64,000 nucleotides of DNA from Microtetraspora sp. NBRC 13810 (GTDB lineage Bacteria > Actinomycetota > Actinomycetes > Streptosporangiales > Streptosporangiaceae), in the NCBI RefSeq assembly GCF_030268685.1, contig NZ_BSRQ01000013.1:170970-234969 (forward strand). The letters run 5' to 3'. The position numbers and the translations under genes were made by a program. Positions 16,012-23,600 of the stretch are shown piece by piece (the stretch's first letter is position 1; each line of letters opens with the position of its first letter). The notes under the pieces are model-generated. The model was given only the letters and a program-made list of their open reading frames with translations. It ran no database searches and had not been told where the DNA came from.

Positions 16012-16794
16012 GTGACCGGTGCGACATGGGGCCTGGTGGCCTCGATATTCGTGGCCTCGATCGTGGAGTTCGTCGAGGCGTTGACCATCGTGCTGGCCAT
16101 GGGCGTCACCCGGGGCTGGCGCTCCGCCATCGCCGGAGTCGTCGCGGCCCTGGTGGCACTGGTGGCGTTCACCTTCGCCACGGGATACGCGCTCAGGACG
16201 TGGATGCCCGAGTCGCTGCTGCAACTCGCCGTCGGCACGCTGCTGCTGATCTTCGGACTCCAGTGGCTGCGCAAGGCCGTGCTGCGGTCCTCGAAGCTGA
16301 AGGCCCTGCACGACGAGGAGGAGGAGTTCGCGGCGCAGACGGCCGCCGCCCGCCAGGCCGCGGCGAACAGCCGCTTCGGCATCGACACCTTCGCCTTCGT
16401 GGTGTCCTTCAAGGGCGTGTTCCTCGAAGGCGTCGAGATCGTGTTCATCGTGATCACGTTCGGCCTCAGCGCCGACAACATGCCCGCCGCCATCGGCGGC
16501 GCGGTCGTCGCCGGCATCCTGGTGCTGATCGTCGGCGTGATCCTGCACAAGCCGCTCGCGATGGTGCCGGAGAACACCCTCAAGTACGGCGTGGGCCTGC
16601 TGCTCGCCGCGTTCGGCGCCTACTGGGCCGTCGAGGGACTGGGCGTGTTCATCGGCGACGGCGAGAGCCTGGAATGGCCGGGCGGCGACTGGGCCATCCT
16701 CGCCCTGCTCGCGGCCTGGGTGATCGTCTCCCGGGTGATGGTGGGGATCCTGCCCGGCGTCAAGGCCAAGCGGAAGGAGGTCGTCGCCCGATGA
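16012..16794 (+). CDS. COG4280-type predicted membrane protein
   Basis: About 260 residues from GTG at 16012 with AAGGAGG six bases upstream. Seven to eight hydrophobic segments are visible. The first carries an acidic pattern SIVEFVEALTIVLAMG, and a second copy of the pattern occurs mid-protein as FKGVFLEGVEIVFIVITFG. This internal repeat of a Glu-containing helix resembles cation transporters of the TerC/FTR1/UPF0016 kind, where paired Glu residues line the pathway. It is followed with ATGA overlap by a 69-residue membrane protein and then a VIT1/CCC1 homologue, so a divalent-metal handling role is a reasonable inference. The COG4280 name is from memory. Confidence 0.75.
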   Translation: MTGATWGLVASIFVASIVEFVEALTIVLAMGVTRGWRSAIAGVVAALVALVAFTFATGYALRTWMPESLLQLAVGTLLLIFGLQWLRKAVLRSSKLKALHDEEEEFAAQTAAARQAAANSRFGIDTFAFVVSFKGVFLEGVEIVFIVITFGLSADNMPAAIGGAVVAGILVLIVGVILHKPLAMVPENTLKYGVGLLLAAFGAYWAVEGLGVFIGDGESLEWPGGDWAILALLAAWVIVSRVMVGILPGVKAKRKEVVAR

Positions 16795-17000
16795 GATACG
16801 TGAAGGGCTTCGGCAGGTTCTGGTACGACTTCATCATCGGCGACGACTGGAAGATCGCGGCGGCCGTGGTCCTGTCACTCGCCGTCACCCTCGGCGTCAC
16901 CCTGTCCGGCCTGGTGACCCTCGGCGTCGGGACGGTGGTGGGCGGCGTGCTGCTGCTCGTGTCCTTCATGGTCAGCCTCGTTGTCGACGTCAGGAGGTAG
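16791..17000 (+). CDS. small membrane protein (69 aa)
   Basis: Starts with ATGA overlapping the preceding stop and ends three bases before the next GTG, so it is embedded in a coupled operon. The N-terminal amphipathic segment (MRYVKGFGRFWYDFIIGDDW) is followed by two hydrophobic stretches, KIAAAVVLSLAVTLGVTL and VGGVLLLVSFMVSLVV. No family is recognised with certainty. Its constant position between two transporter-like proteins suggests an accessory subunit, which is inference only. Confidence 0.75.
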   Translation: MRYVKGFGRFWYDFIIGDDWKIAAAVVLSLAVTLGVTLSGLVTLGVGTVVGGVLLLVSFMVSLVVDVRR

Positions 17001-17003
17001 ACC

Positions 17004-17711
17004 GTGTCCGCACAGACCGTCGAGTTGCACACCCACCACCGCGACGTCACCGGAGGCTGGCTGCGACCGGCCGTCTTCGGAGTGATGGACGGCCTGGTCT
17101 CCAACGCCGCGCTGCTGGCCGGCGTGGTGGGCAGCGGAGCGTCCACGACCGCGGTGGCCGTCGCCGGGCTGGCCGGGCTGGCCGCGGGCGCCTTCTCGAT
17201 GGCGACGGGCGAGTACACCTCCGTCGCCTCCCAGCGGGAGCTCACCCTGGCCGAGATCGACGTCGAACGCACGGAGATCTCCCGCAACCCGGAGGCCGAG
17301 CAGCGCGAACTCGCCCTCGTCTACGAGTCGCGGGGCCTGACGCCGGAACTCGCCGGCCAGGTCGCCGGGCAACTCCACCGGGACCCGGAGATCGCCTGGC
17401 GGGTGCACGCCCGCGAAGAGCTCGGCGTCGACCCCGACGACCTGCCCTCGCCCTGGGTGGCCGCCGGATCGTCGTTCCTGGCGTTCGCGATCGGCGCGCT
17501 GATCCCCGTGCTGCCGTTCCTGCTGGGAGTCTCCCTGGTCACCGTGTCGATCGCGCTGACCGGCTTCGCCCTGTTCGCGACCGGCGCGATGGTGGCCCGG
17601 CTCACCGCCCGCTCACCGTTGTTCGGCGGAGCCCGCCAGCTCGTCCTCGGCGCGGCAGCCGCCGCTGTGACGTACGGCATCGGCGCCCTCGTCGGAGCCG
17701 TCGTCTCCTGA
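17004..17711 (+). CDS. VIT1/CCC1 family iron/manganese transporter
   Basis: 235 residues from GTG at 17004 with AGGAGG upstream. The family opening is clear: WLRPAVFGVMDGLVSNAALLAGV, including the conserved Asp/Asn metal-pathway residues, then FSMATGEYTSVASQREL. A cytoplasmic Glu-rich helical region of about 70 residues follows (EIDVERTEISRNPEAEQREL), equivalent to the metal-binding domain of plant VIT1, then three C-terminal membrane segments. Members move Fe2+ or Mn2+ out of the cytoplasm. It is the last gene of the three-gene membrane operon. Confidence 0.88.
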   Translation: MSAQTVELHTHHRDVTGGWLRPAVFGVMDGLVSNAALLAGVVGSGASTTAVAVAGLAGLAAGAFSMATGEYTSVASQRELTLAEIDVERTEISRNPEAEQRELALVYESRGLTPELAGQVAGQLHRDPEIAWRVHAREELGVDPDDLPSPWVAAGSSFLAFAIGALIPVLPFLLGVSLVTVSIALTGFALFATGAMVARLTARSPLFGGARQLVLGAAAAAVTYGIGALVGAVVS

Positions 17712-17789
17712 CCCCCGGGCGGGGCGTCGCGTCCTCCGGCTTCCCGGCGGCGCGGCGCTCCGCCTCCCGGGGATGTCGGACCGGAGATC

Positions 17790-17802
17790 TATGGTGTCCG
17801 GT
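17790..17802 (+). promoter_or_regulatory. leaderless promoter -10 box for the DUF3558-like lipoprotein
   Basis: TATGGT at 17790-17795, then exactly 7 nt, then ATG at 17803. This spacing picks 17803 over an upstream in-frame start at 17773. Confidence 0.5.
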
Positions 17803-18309
17803 ATGTTACGTGCCGCCCTCGGGGCGCTCAGCGTGCTGGCCGCGGCGACCGGCTGCGCGCAGCCCACCGCCGGAGAGTCCGCCGTCCCGCTGAGCTGGAC
17901 CCAGTACACGACGGACCCGTGCCGGCTGGTGCCGGTCGAGCGGATGGGCGACCTGCTCGGCCTCCCCGGGGTCCGAGCGCAGGTCAGGACGTCCCAGCGC
18001 GGGAGCGAGCTCGGCGCCTGCGCGTACACGTCCGGCACGGTCGAGCTGACCGTCGAGGTGCACGAACGGGACCCCTCCCTCACCCCGGACGAATACGTCA
18101 AGGCCGGCACCTACCACCAGGGACGCGCGCTCCAGGGACTCGGCGACGCCGCGGCCGTCGCCCGGCTCGACCAGGGATGGGGACAGCTCGTGCTGGTCAA
18201 GAACGACATCGCGCTCTTCCTCGCCGGCGACACGGAGATCACGGACGGTCTCGCGAAGGTGGCCGGGGAGGCGGTGCACGCCTTGCCGCGCTACTGGCGC
18301 GCCCCCTGA
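17803..18309 (+). CDS. DUF3558-like lipoprotein
   Basis: 168 residues. The signal peptide MLRAALGALSVLAAATGC ends in a lipobox cysteine, so the protein should be lipid-anchored outside the membrane. The mature part has DPCRLVPVERMGDLLG near its start and a later GACAYTSG: two Cys spaced as in DUF3558 domains, where they form a disulfide. The C-terminal half has QGLGDAAAVAR, typical of the family. Function of DUF3558 proteins is unknown. It stands alone between the metal-transport operon and the convergent MarR gene. Confidence 0.7.
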   Translation: MLRAALGALSVLAAATGCAQPTAGESAVPLSWTQYTTDPCRLVPVERMGDLLGLPGVRAQVRTSQRGSELGACAYTSGTVELTVEVHERDPSLTPDEYVKAGTYHQGRALQGLGDAAAVARLDQGWGQLVLVKNDIALFLAGDTEITDGLAKVAGEAVHALPRYWRAP

Positions 18310-18382
18310 CCTGGAGGACCTTCCACTCCACCTCGCCGCAGCCCCCCCGGGCTTCCGGCGGCCGACGGCACCGCGGGGCCGC

Positions 18383-18457
18383 GGGCGCCGTCAGTCGCGC
18401 GGAGGCGTGGGCGCCGTCAGTCGCGCGGAGGCGTGGGCGCCGTCAGTCGCGCGGAGG
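18383..18457. repeat. 26-bp tandem repeat including the MarR stop codon
   Basis: Nearly three copies of a 26-bp unit beginning GGGCGCCGTCAGTCGCGCGG (18383-18408, 18409-18434, 18435-18457). The third copy contains the MarR gene's stop codon (TCA at 18443-18445 on the plus strand), so the gene's 3' end has been reiterated downstream. The gap 18310-18382 holds nothing else recognisable. Confidence 0.85.
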
Positions 18458-18955
18458 TTCGAGGCGGCCGAGCCAGGAGGTCAGGAGGGTTTCGAGCACG
18501 GCGGCCTCGGCCGGCGGCAGGGCGTCGAGGAGGCGGCGCTCGTTGCGGATGTGGTCGGTGAAGGCGCGGTCGATCAGGTCGCGCCCGGCGGCGGTGAGGG
18601 CGACCGTACGGCCGCGCCCGTCGGCGTCGCTGCGACGGCGGGTGACCAGGCCGGCGCGTTCCAGCCGGTCGATCCTCTTCGTCATCGCGCCGGTGGTGAC
18701 CATGGTGTGGGCGGCCAGCTCGCCGGGGGCCCGCTCGAACGGCTCGCCGGCGCGGCGCAGCGCGGCCAGCACGTCGAACTCCCCCTCACCGAGACCGTGG
18801 CGGCGGTAGACGAGGCACAGCTCCTCGGTGAGCAGGGCGGCGACGCGGTGCAACCGGCCGATCACCCCCTGAGGGCTCACGTCGAGGTCGGGCCGCTCCC
18901 TGTGCCACTCGGCCTGGATCCGGGCGACGTGGTCGAGAGGCCGGTTTTCTTCCAT
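18443..18955 (-). CDS. MarR family transcriptional regulator
   Basis: 170 residues from ATG at 18955. The winged-helix core is clear: GEFDVLAALRRAGEPFERAPGELA, the recognition region TTGAMTKRIDRLERAGLVTRR, then the wing SDADGRGRTVALTAAGRDL. It is divergent from an EamA exporter 41 bp away and almost certainly controls it and itself. A longer frame would start at 18997, but 18955 is favoured: TATAGT on the minus strand lies exactly 7 nt upstream, giving a leaderless transcript symmetric with the EamA promoter. Three phased palindromes covering both starts are the probable operators. Confidence 0.88.
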   Translation of the reverse strand: MEENRPLDHVARIQAEWHRERPDLDVSPQGVIGRLHRVAALLTEELCLVYRRHGLGEGEFDVLAALRRAGEPFERAPGELAAHTMVTTGAMTKRIDRLERAGLVTRRRSDADGRGRTVALTAAGRDLIDRAFTDHIRNERRLLDALPPAEAAVLETLLTSWLGRLEPPRD

Positions 18956-19001
18956 GGACTCCACTATATCTTCCACGGAAGTTATATTGTCTTCCATGGA
19001 A
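18950..19001. promoter_or_regulatory. triple 21-bp-phased palindromic operator over divergent leaderless starts
   Basis: TTCCATGGA at 18950-18958, TTCCACGGAA at 18971-18980 and TTCCATGGAA at 18992-19001 start exactly 21 bp apart, two helical turns. The outer two contain the MarR and EamA start codons. -10 boxes TATAGT (minus strand, 18968-18963) and TATATT (plus strand, 18983-18988) flank the central palindrome, each 7 nt from its ATG. The near mirror symmetry supports MarR autoregulation and EamA repression. Confidence 0.75.
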
Positions 19002-19871
19002 GCTAAATGGCGGTGGGTGCTGATCACGGCGATCGCACCGGTGGCCTGGGGAGCCAACTACTACGTGACCGCCCGGTACCTGCCCGCCGATCACCCCCTC
19101 TTCGGAGCCGCCGTGCGCGCCCTGCCCGCCGGGTGCCTCCTGCTGGCCCTGTGCCGGACGCTGCCCCGCGGCGCATGGTGGTGGCGCTCCGCCGTACTCG
19201 GGCTGCTCAACACCAGCGCCTTCTTCGTCCTCGTCTACATGGCCTCGCAACTGCTGGCGAGCAGCGTGGCGGCCACGATCATGGCACTCTCCCCACCGGC
19301 CATGATGCTGGCCGCCTGGGCCCTCCTGGCCGAGCGCCCCCGCCCCGCGCACGTGGCCGGCGCGCTGACCGGCCTCGCCGGGGTGTGCCTCATGGTTCTC
19401 GCGGGATCGGATACGGCGAGCGTTCCCGGCGTGCTCGCCTCGGTGGGGGCCATGCTGGCCTCCTCCCTGGGCTACGTCCTCGCCAAGCGCTGGGGCGGCG
19501 GCACCGCCGTACTCGCCTCGACCGCCTGGCAGCTCGTCGCGGGCGGCCTGCTCCTGCTCCCCGCCGCCGTCGTCGTGGAGGGGCCGCCCGCGCTCGGCGT
19601 GCCCGCGCTGCTGGCGTTCGGCTACGTCACGCTGGTGGCCACCGCGCTGGCCTTCGCCGCCTGGTTCACCGGGCTGCGGCACCTGCCCGCCGGGACCGTC
19701 GGGCTGGTGGGACTGCTCAACCCGGTCACCGGCGTCCTGCTCGGCACCCAGCTCGCCGGCGAGTCGCTCACCGCCCGGCAGGCGTGCGGCATCGCCCTGG
19801 TCCTGGCCGGCATCCTCCTCGGCCAACGCCCCGCCCCCGCACGAGGCGCCCGCGCTCCGGCGGCTACCTGA
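18996..19871 (+). CDS. EamA/DMT family exporter
   Basis: 291 residues with ten predicted membrane helices in two EamA halves. The first half opens WVLITAIAPVAWGANYYV and the second begins near SVGAMLASSLGYVLAKRWGG; the late TVGLVGLLNPVTGVLLGTQLAGE motif is typical of RhaT/EamA drug/metabolite exporters. ATG at 18996 is preferred to an in-frame ATG at 18954 because of the leaderless promoter spacing. Divergent from the MarR gene, so export of a toxic or signalling small molecule under MarR control is likely; the substrate is unknown. Confidence 0.88.
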   Translation: MEAKWRWVLITAIAPVAWGANYYVTARYLPADHPLFGAAVRALPAGCLLLALCRTLPRGAWWWRSAVLGLLNTSAFFVLVYMASQLLASSVAATIMALSPPAMMLAAWALLAERPRPAHVAGALTGLAGVCLMVLAGSDTASVPGVLASVGAMLASSLGYVLAKRWGGGTAVLASTAWQLVAGGLLLLPAAVVVEGPPALGVPALLAFGYVTLVATALAFAAWFTGLRHLPAGTVGLVGLLNPVTGVLLGTQLAGESLTARQACGIALVLAGILLGQRPAPARGARAPAAT

Positions 19872-19910
19872 CCGTCATATCGTGACGTACTGCGGCAAAT
19901 CTCAGGAGGA

Positions 19911-20747
19911 ATGATGGCGAAGATCTGTGTCACCGGGGCGAGCGGCAAGCTCGGGCGGGCGGTCGTACGGGACCTGCTCGACCACGGGCACAGGGTCGTG
20001 GCGACGGATGTCAGGCCGGGTCCCGCTGACCTCGGAGCCCCGGTGCTGCTCGCGGATCTGACGGAGTACGGCCAGGCGGTGGAGGTGCTCGACGGCGTCG
20101 ACGCGGTCGTCCACCTGGCGAACATCCCCGCGCCGGGGATCCGCACCCCCTCCGAGACCTTCAACGCCAACACGACCATGAACTCCAACATCTTCCTCGC
20201 CGCCGCCCAGCTGCGGATCGGCCGGGTCGTCTGGGCCTCCAGCGAAACGACCCTCGGCCTCCCCTTCGACGTACCCCCGCTCTACGCCCCCGTCGACGAG
20301 GCGCACTTCCCCTTCCCCACCTCCACGTACGCGCTGTCCAAGGTGGTCGGCGAGACGACGGCGCACCACGTCGCCCAGTGGTCCGGCATACCGTTCGCGG
20401 CGCTGCGCTTCTCCAACATCCTGGGCCCCGACGACTACAAGGCGTTCCCCGGCTACTGGAAGGACGCCCTCCTGCGCAGGTGGAACCTGTGGGGGTACAT
20501 CGACACCCGCGACGCCGCCGCCTCGTGCCGGCTCGCCCTGGACGCCGACCTCCAGGGCGCGCAGAGCTTCGTCATCGCCGCCGCCGACACCGTGATGAAC
20601 CGCCCGTCCGCCGACCTGATGCAGGAGGTCTTCCCCAAGGTCGAGATCCGGCGCCCCCTCGCCGAGTTCGAAACCCTCCTCGCCATCGACCACGCCCACG
20701 ACGTCCTCGGCTTCACCCCACACCACTCCTGGCGCGACCACCTGTGA
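19911..20747 (+). CDS. NAD(P)-dependent epimerase/dehydratase (extended SDR)
   Basis: 278 residues with AGGAGGA just upstream of ATG 19911. The Rossmann motif GASGKLG is at residues 9-15, and the DLTEYGQAVEVLDGVDAVVHLA segment carries the usual Asp. The active site is S in WASSETTLG with YALSKVVGE supplying Tyr and Lys (YxxxK). Overall it resembles uronate dehydrogenase or UDP-hexose epimerase-like proteins of about 270 residues. Substrate unknown. Forty bases after the EamA gene and possibly in its transcript. Confidence 0.85.
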   Translation: MMAKICVTGASGKLGRAVVRDLLDHGHRVVATDVRPGPADLGAPVLLADLTEYGQAVEVLDGVDAVVHLANIPAPGIRTPSETFNANTTMNSNIFLAAAQLRIGRVVWASSETTLGLPFDVPPLYAPVDEAHFPFPTSTYALSKVVGETTAHHVAQWSGIPFAALRFSNILGPDDYKAFPGYWKDALLRRWNLWGYIDTRDAAASCRLALDADLQGAQSFVIAAADTVMNRPSADLMQEVFPKVEIRRPLAEFETLLAIDHAHDVLGFTPHHSWRDHL

Positions 20748-20908
20748 ACACCGTCCCAGCCTCAACCACCGGGCACGACACCGTCGATCGCCTCGGCGGG
20801 GTCCCGGCCGGACGCGCTGAACGACCACATGCGCGACCTCGGCCCGGAGCCCGAGCCGGTGGCGAGCGGCATCCGGGGAGCTCCTTGATCGGTTCTCGGC
20901 GGGAGGTG

Positions 20909-20947
20909 CACCGGGCCGCGGTGGGGAAGGCGTCCCGCGGCCCGGTG
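20909..20947 (+). terminator. strong hairpin downstream of the epimerase
   Basis: CACCGGGCCGCGG (20909-20921) pairs perfectly with CCGCGGCCCGGTG (20935-20947) over 13 bp, but no T-run follows. It lies in the 266-bp gap 20748-21013 between convergent genes, which otherwise has no recognisable feature. Confidence 0.55.
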
Positions 20948-21013
20948 TGAGGAGTATCGCCGTGGCCTCCGACAATTCCGGATGCGTCGTGGTGACCGGG
21001 GTGGCCTCCTGAC

Positions 21014-23434
21014 TCAGTCCAGGATCACGTACGGCTGCGGCGGCTCGCCGGCGGAGACCAGCGGCGCGTACGGCACCGGGTTCCTGACCACCGGGATCGG
21101 CTGGGCCGTCGGGATCAACCGGTCGGCCACCACATCGCCGTGCCGGTCGACGGTGCCGAAGCAGTAGCCACGCTCGCGGGCGGCGTCGATGAGCAGCGCC
21201 AGTCCCCCGTTCGTGCCGGGGCCGGCCGAGGTGTCGTACGGGCCGTCGTGCAGCGAGATGATCGCGCCCGGGTGCAACTGCTCGACGATCGCGTCGCTGA
21301 TCTCCTGCGGCGTGCGCTCCGGCAGCCAGTCGTCGGTGCCGATACGGGTCATGTAGTCCGTGTAGCCCAGGTCTGCGATGATCTGCCGGACCTGCGCGTT
21401 CGCGGCGCCGAACGGCGGGCGGATACCGCGGAACGAGATCGGCGCGCCGGCGGCGGCGAACGCGGCCTCCGCGGCCAGGATCTCGCGGCGGACGCCGCCG
21501 GGGCCCTCGTCGGCCAGCACCTGGTTGAGGTTCGCGTGGCTGTAGGTGTGGTTGAGCAGTTCGTGCCCCTCGGCCAGTTGGAACCGGGCGAACTGCGGAT
21601 TCGCCTCGACCCGGGTACCGGTGTCCATGAACACGCCGGTCACCTGCTTCGCACGGAGGATCCGCAGCGTCTCGGTCCGGTAGTGCGACGGGCCGTCGTC
21701 GAACTGGATGGCCAGCCGCCGGTCACAGGTGTTCGGGACGGAGGTGTCACGCGGGCCGCCGACGTGGCTGCGGGCGGCGGCCGAGACGACACGGGCCCGG
21801 TCCCGCCCGCTGAGCAGGCCGGCGGCGGCGAACTCGTCGGCGGCGGCGCGGGCGGCGGACACGAAGGCACCGTGGGTGGCGAACGGCTCCCGCTCCCAGA
21901 CCCGGTCCAGCAGGGTGCAGCCGTCGGAAGCCTCGGGGTTGGCGATGCCGGTGTCCACACGCGGCGGGCCGAACCAGATCGTCTCCTCAGCGGACCATCC
22001 GTTCGGACACTCGTCGGACGCGGCACCCGGCCGCAGGGATCCGCGCGCCGGTGCGGCCCCGGCCCCGGCCGCCGCCCCGGCCACCGGTGCCGCCCCGGCC
22101 GCCGCCCCGGCCACCGGTGCCGCCCCGGCCGCCGCCCCGGCCACCGGTGCGGTCCCGGCTCCGGCCGGAAGCACAGCCGGAACCACGGCCGGGGTGACCG
22201 GCTCCGGAGTGATGATCTTGTACGGCTCCGGGGGCAGCCCGCCGCCGAACAGCAGCGGCAGGTACGGCACCGCGTTGACGACGGACGGGATCGGCTCACT
22301 GCTTGAGACGTACCGGTCGGCGACGATCGCGCCCGTGCTGTCGAACGTGCCGAAGCACAGCCCGGCCGCCCGGACGTCGTCGATGATCAGCGGCAGCGCC
22401 TTCATCAGCTCCGGCCCGGCGACGGTGTCGATGGGGCCGTCGTGCAGGAAGATGTTCCGCCGTCCGTCGGCGATGCCCGCGGCGACGTCGGCCCGCAACT
22501 GCTCGGCCGGGCGGTCCGGCAGCCAGTCCGCCGCGTCGATGTCGCCGCTGACGACCGTGAAGCCCAGCCGGGTCAGCTCGGCCCGGACCTGCGCGTTCGC
22601 CGCGAGGAACGGCGGGCGCATCCCGGTGAACGGCCGCTCGACCCCGGCCCGGTCCAGCGCCTCCTCGGTGGTCCGCATCTCGGTCTGGAGCCTCGGCACG
22701 GTGACCCGGTTGAGGTTGGGGTGCTCGTAGGTGTGGTTGAGCACGAGGTGCCCCTCACGCCGTTCGAACGCCGCGAGCCGCGGGTTGGCGTCGATGCGCA
22801 TGCCGACGTCGAAGAAGGTCGCGGTGACCTGCTTCTCGCGCAGGATCTCCAGCGTCTGGGCGCGGTAGTACGAAGGGCCGTCGTCGAACGTCAGCGCCAC
22901 CCGATCGGCGCAGGTGTTCGGGACCGAGTCGTCGGAAGGGCCGCCGACATCCGAGCGGGCGGCGGCCAGGCGGACGGCGGCCGCCTCCCGCGCGCCGAGC
23001 AGGCCGAGGTCGCGGAACTCGCGGGTGGCGCGGACGACGGTGGCGACGAACTCGCCGTGCGAGGCGAACGGCTCCTCCCGCCAGACGACGTCGAGCAGCG
23101 TGCAGCCGTCGTCGCGTCCGGGGTTGGCGACGCCGGTGTCGGCGCGCGCCGGGCCGAACCGGACCGTGGCCTCGGTGGACCAGCCACCCGGGCAGGCGTC
23201 GGCCGCCGCGCCGGCCCCAGGTTCGGTCGCAGGTTCGGCCCCAGGTTCGGCTACAGTTTCGGCCGCAGTACTGGCCGCAGCGTCGCCCGCAGTGCGGGTC
23301 GCGGCCTCGGCTGTCCCGGTCAGTGCGCCGGCGGTCGCGCCGGGCGCCGCCACCGGCGTCCCGATCAGCGCGCCGGCGGCCACCACCGCCAGCACTCCCG
23401 CCGTCAAGGATCGTCCTGCCGCCGTCCTGGCCAT
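21014..23434 (-). CDS. secreted polysaccharide deacetylase with two NodB domains
   Basis: 806 residues from ATG at 23434 with AGAAGGAG upstream. A signal peptide (MARTAAGRSLTAGVLAVVAAGALIG) is followed by an Ala/Glu/Thr-rich linker and two homologous modules. Each begins with a small Cys-containing domain (CPGGWSTEATVRFGP; CPNGWSAEETIWFGP, then DGCTLLD) and continues into a NodB carbohydrate-esterase-4 domain. Both have the catalytic and metal Asp (LTFDDGPS; IQFDDGPS) and the metal His pair (HTYEHPNLN; HTYSHANLN), so both should be active. The modules are joined by an Ala/Gly/Pro linker with decapeptide repeats. Probable action is removal of N-acetyl groups from peptidoglycan or chitin-like polymers outside the cell. 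Single-module homologues are the norm. Confidence 0.88.
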   Translation of the reverse strand: MARTAAGRSLTAGVLAVVAAGALIGTPVAAPGATAGALTGTAEAATRTAGDAAASTAAETVAEPGAEPATEPGAGAAADACPGGWSTEATVRFGPARADTGVANPGRDDGCTLLDVVWREEPFASHGEFVATVVRATREFRDLGLLGAREAAAVRLAAARSDVGGPSDDSVPNTCADRVALTFDDGPSYYRAQTLEILREKQVTATFFDVGMRIDANPRLAAFERREGHLVLNHTYEHPNLNRVTVPRLQTEMRTTEEALDRAGVERPFTGMRPPFLAANAQVRAELTRLGFTVVSGDIDAADWLPDRPAEQLRADVAAGIADGRRNIFLHDGPIDTVAGPELMKALPLIIDDVRAAGLCFGTFDSTGAIVADRYVSSSEPIPSVVNAVPYLPLLFGGGLPPEPYKIITPEPVTPAVVPAVLPAGAGTAPVAGAAAGAAPVAGAAAGAAPVAGAAAGAGAAPARGSLRPGAASDECPNGWSAEETIWFGPPRVDTGIANPEASDGCTLLDRVWEREPFATHGAFVSAARAAADEFAAAGLLSGRDRARVVSAAARSHVGGPRDTSVPNTCDRRLAIQFDDGPSHYRTETLRILRAKQVTGVFMDTGTRVEANPQFARFQLAEGHELLNHTYSHANLNQVLADEGPGGVRREILAAEAAFAAAGAPISFRGIRPPFGAANAQVRQIIADLGYTDYMTRIGTDDWLPERTPQEISDAIVEQLHPGAIISLHDGPYDTSAGPGTNGGLALLIDAARERGYCFGTVDRHGDVVADRLIPTAQPIPVVRNPVPYAPLVSAGEPPQPYVILD
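22055..22153. repeat. 30-bp tandem repeat encoding the interdomain linker
   Basis: About three copies of a 30-bp unit (complete copies 22081-22110 and 22111-22140) encode the repeated decapeptide VAGAAAGAAP between the two NodB modules. Confidence 0.85.
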
Positions 23435-23600
23435 GGCCACTCCTTCTAAGGTCGAGGGCATGCCGAGCGAGAGATCTGCTCAGGACGAACCGGAACGCCG
23501 AACAGATCGCTGATCTCTGTGAAGGTACTCGTGACAGATCGTCATCGGAACCCCTTGCGGGCAGACTTTCTTATCGCGATGATCCTTAACTGTCGGCGAG

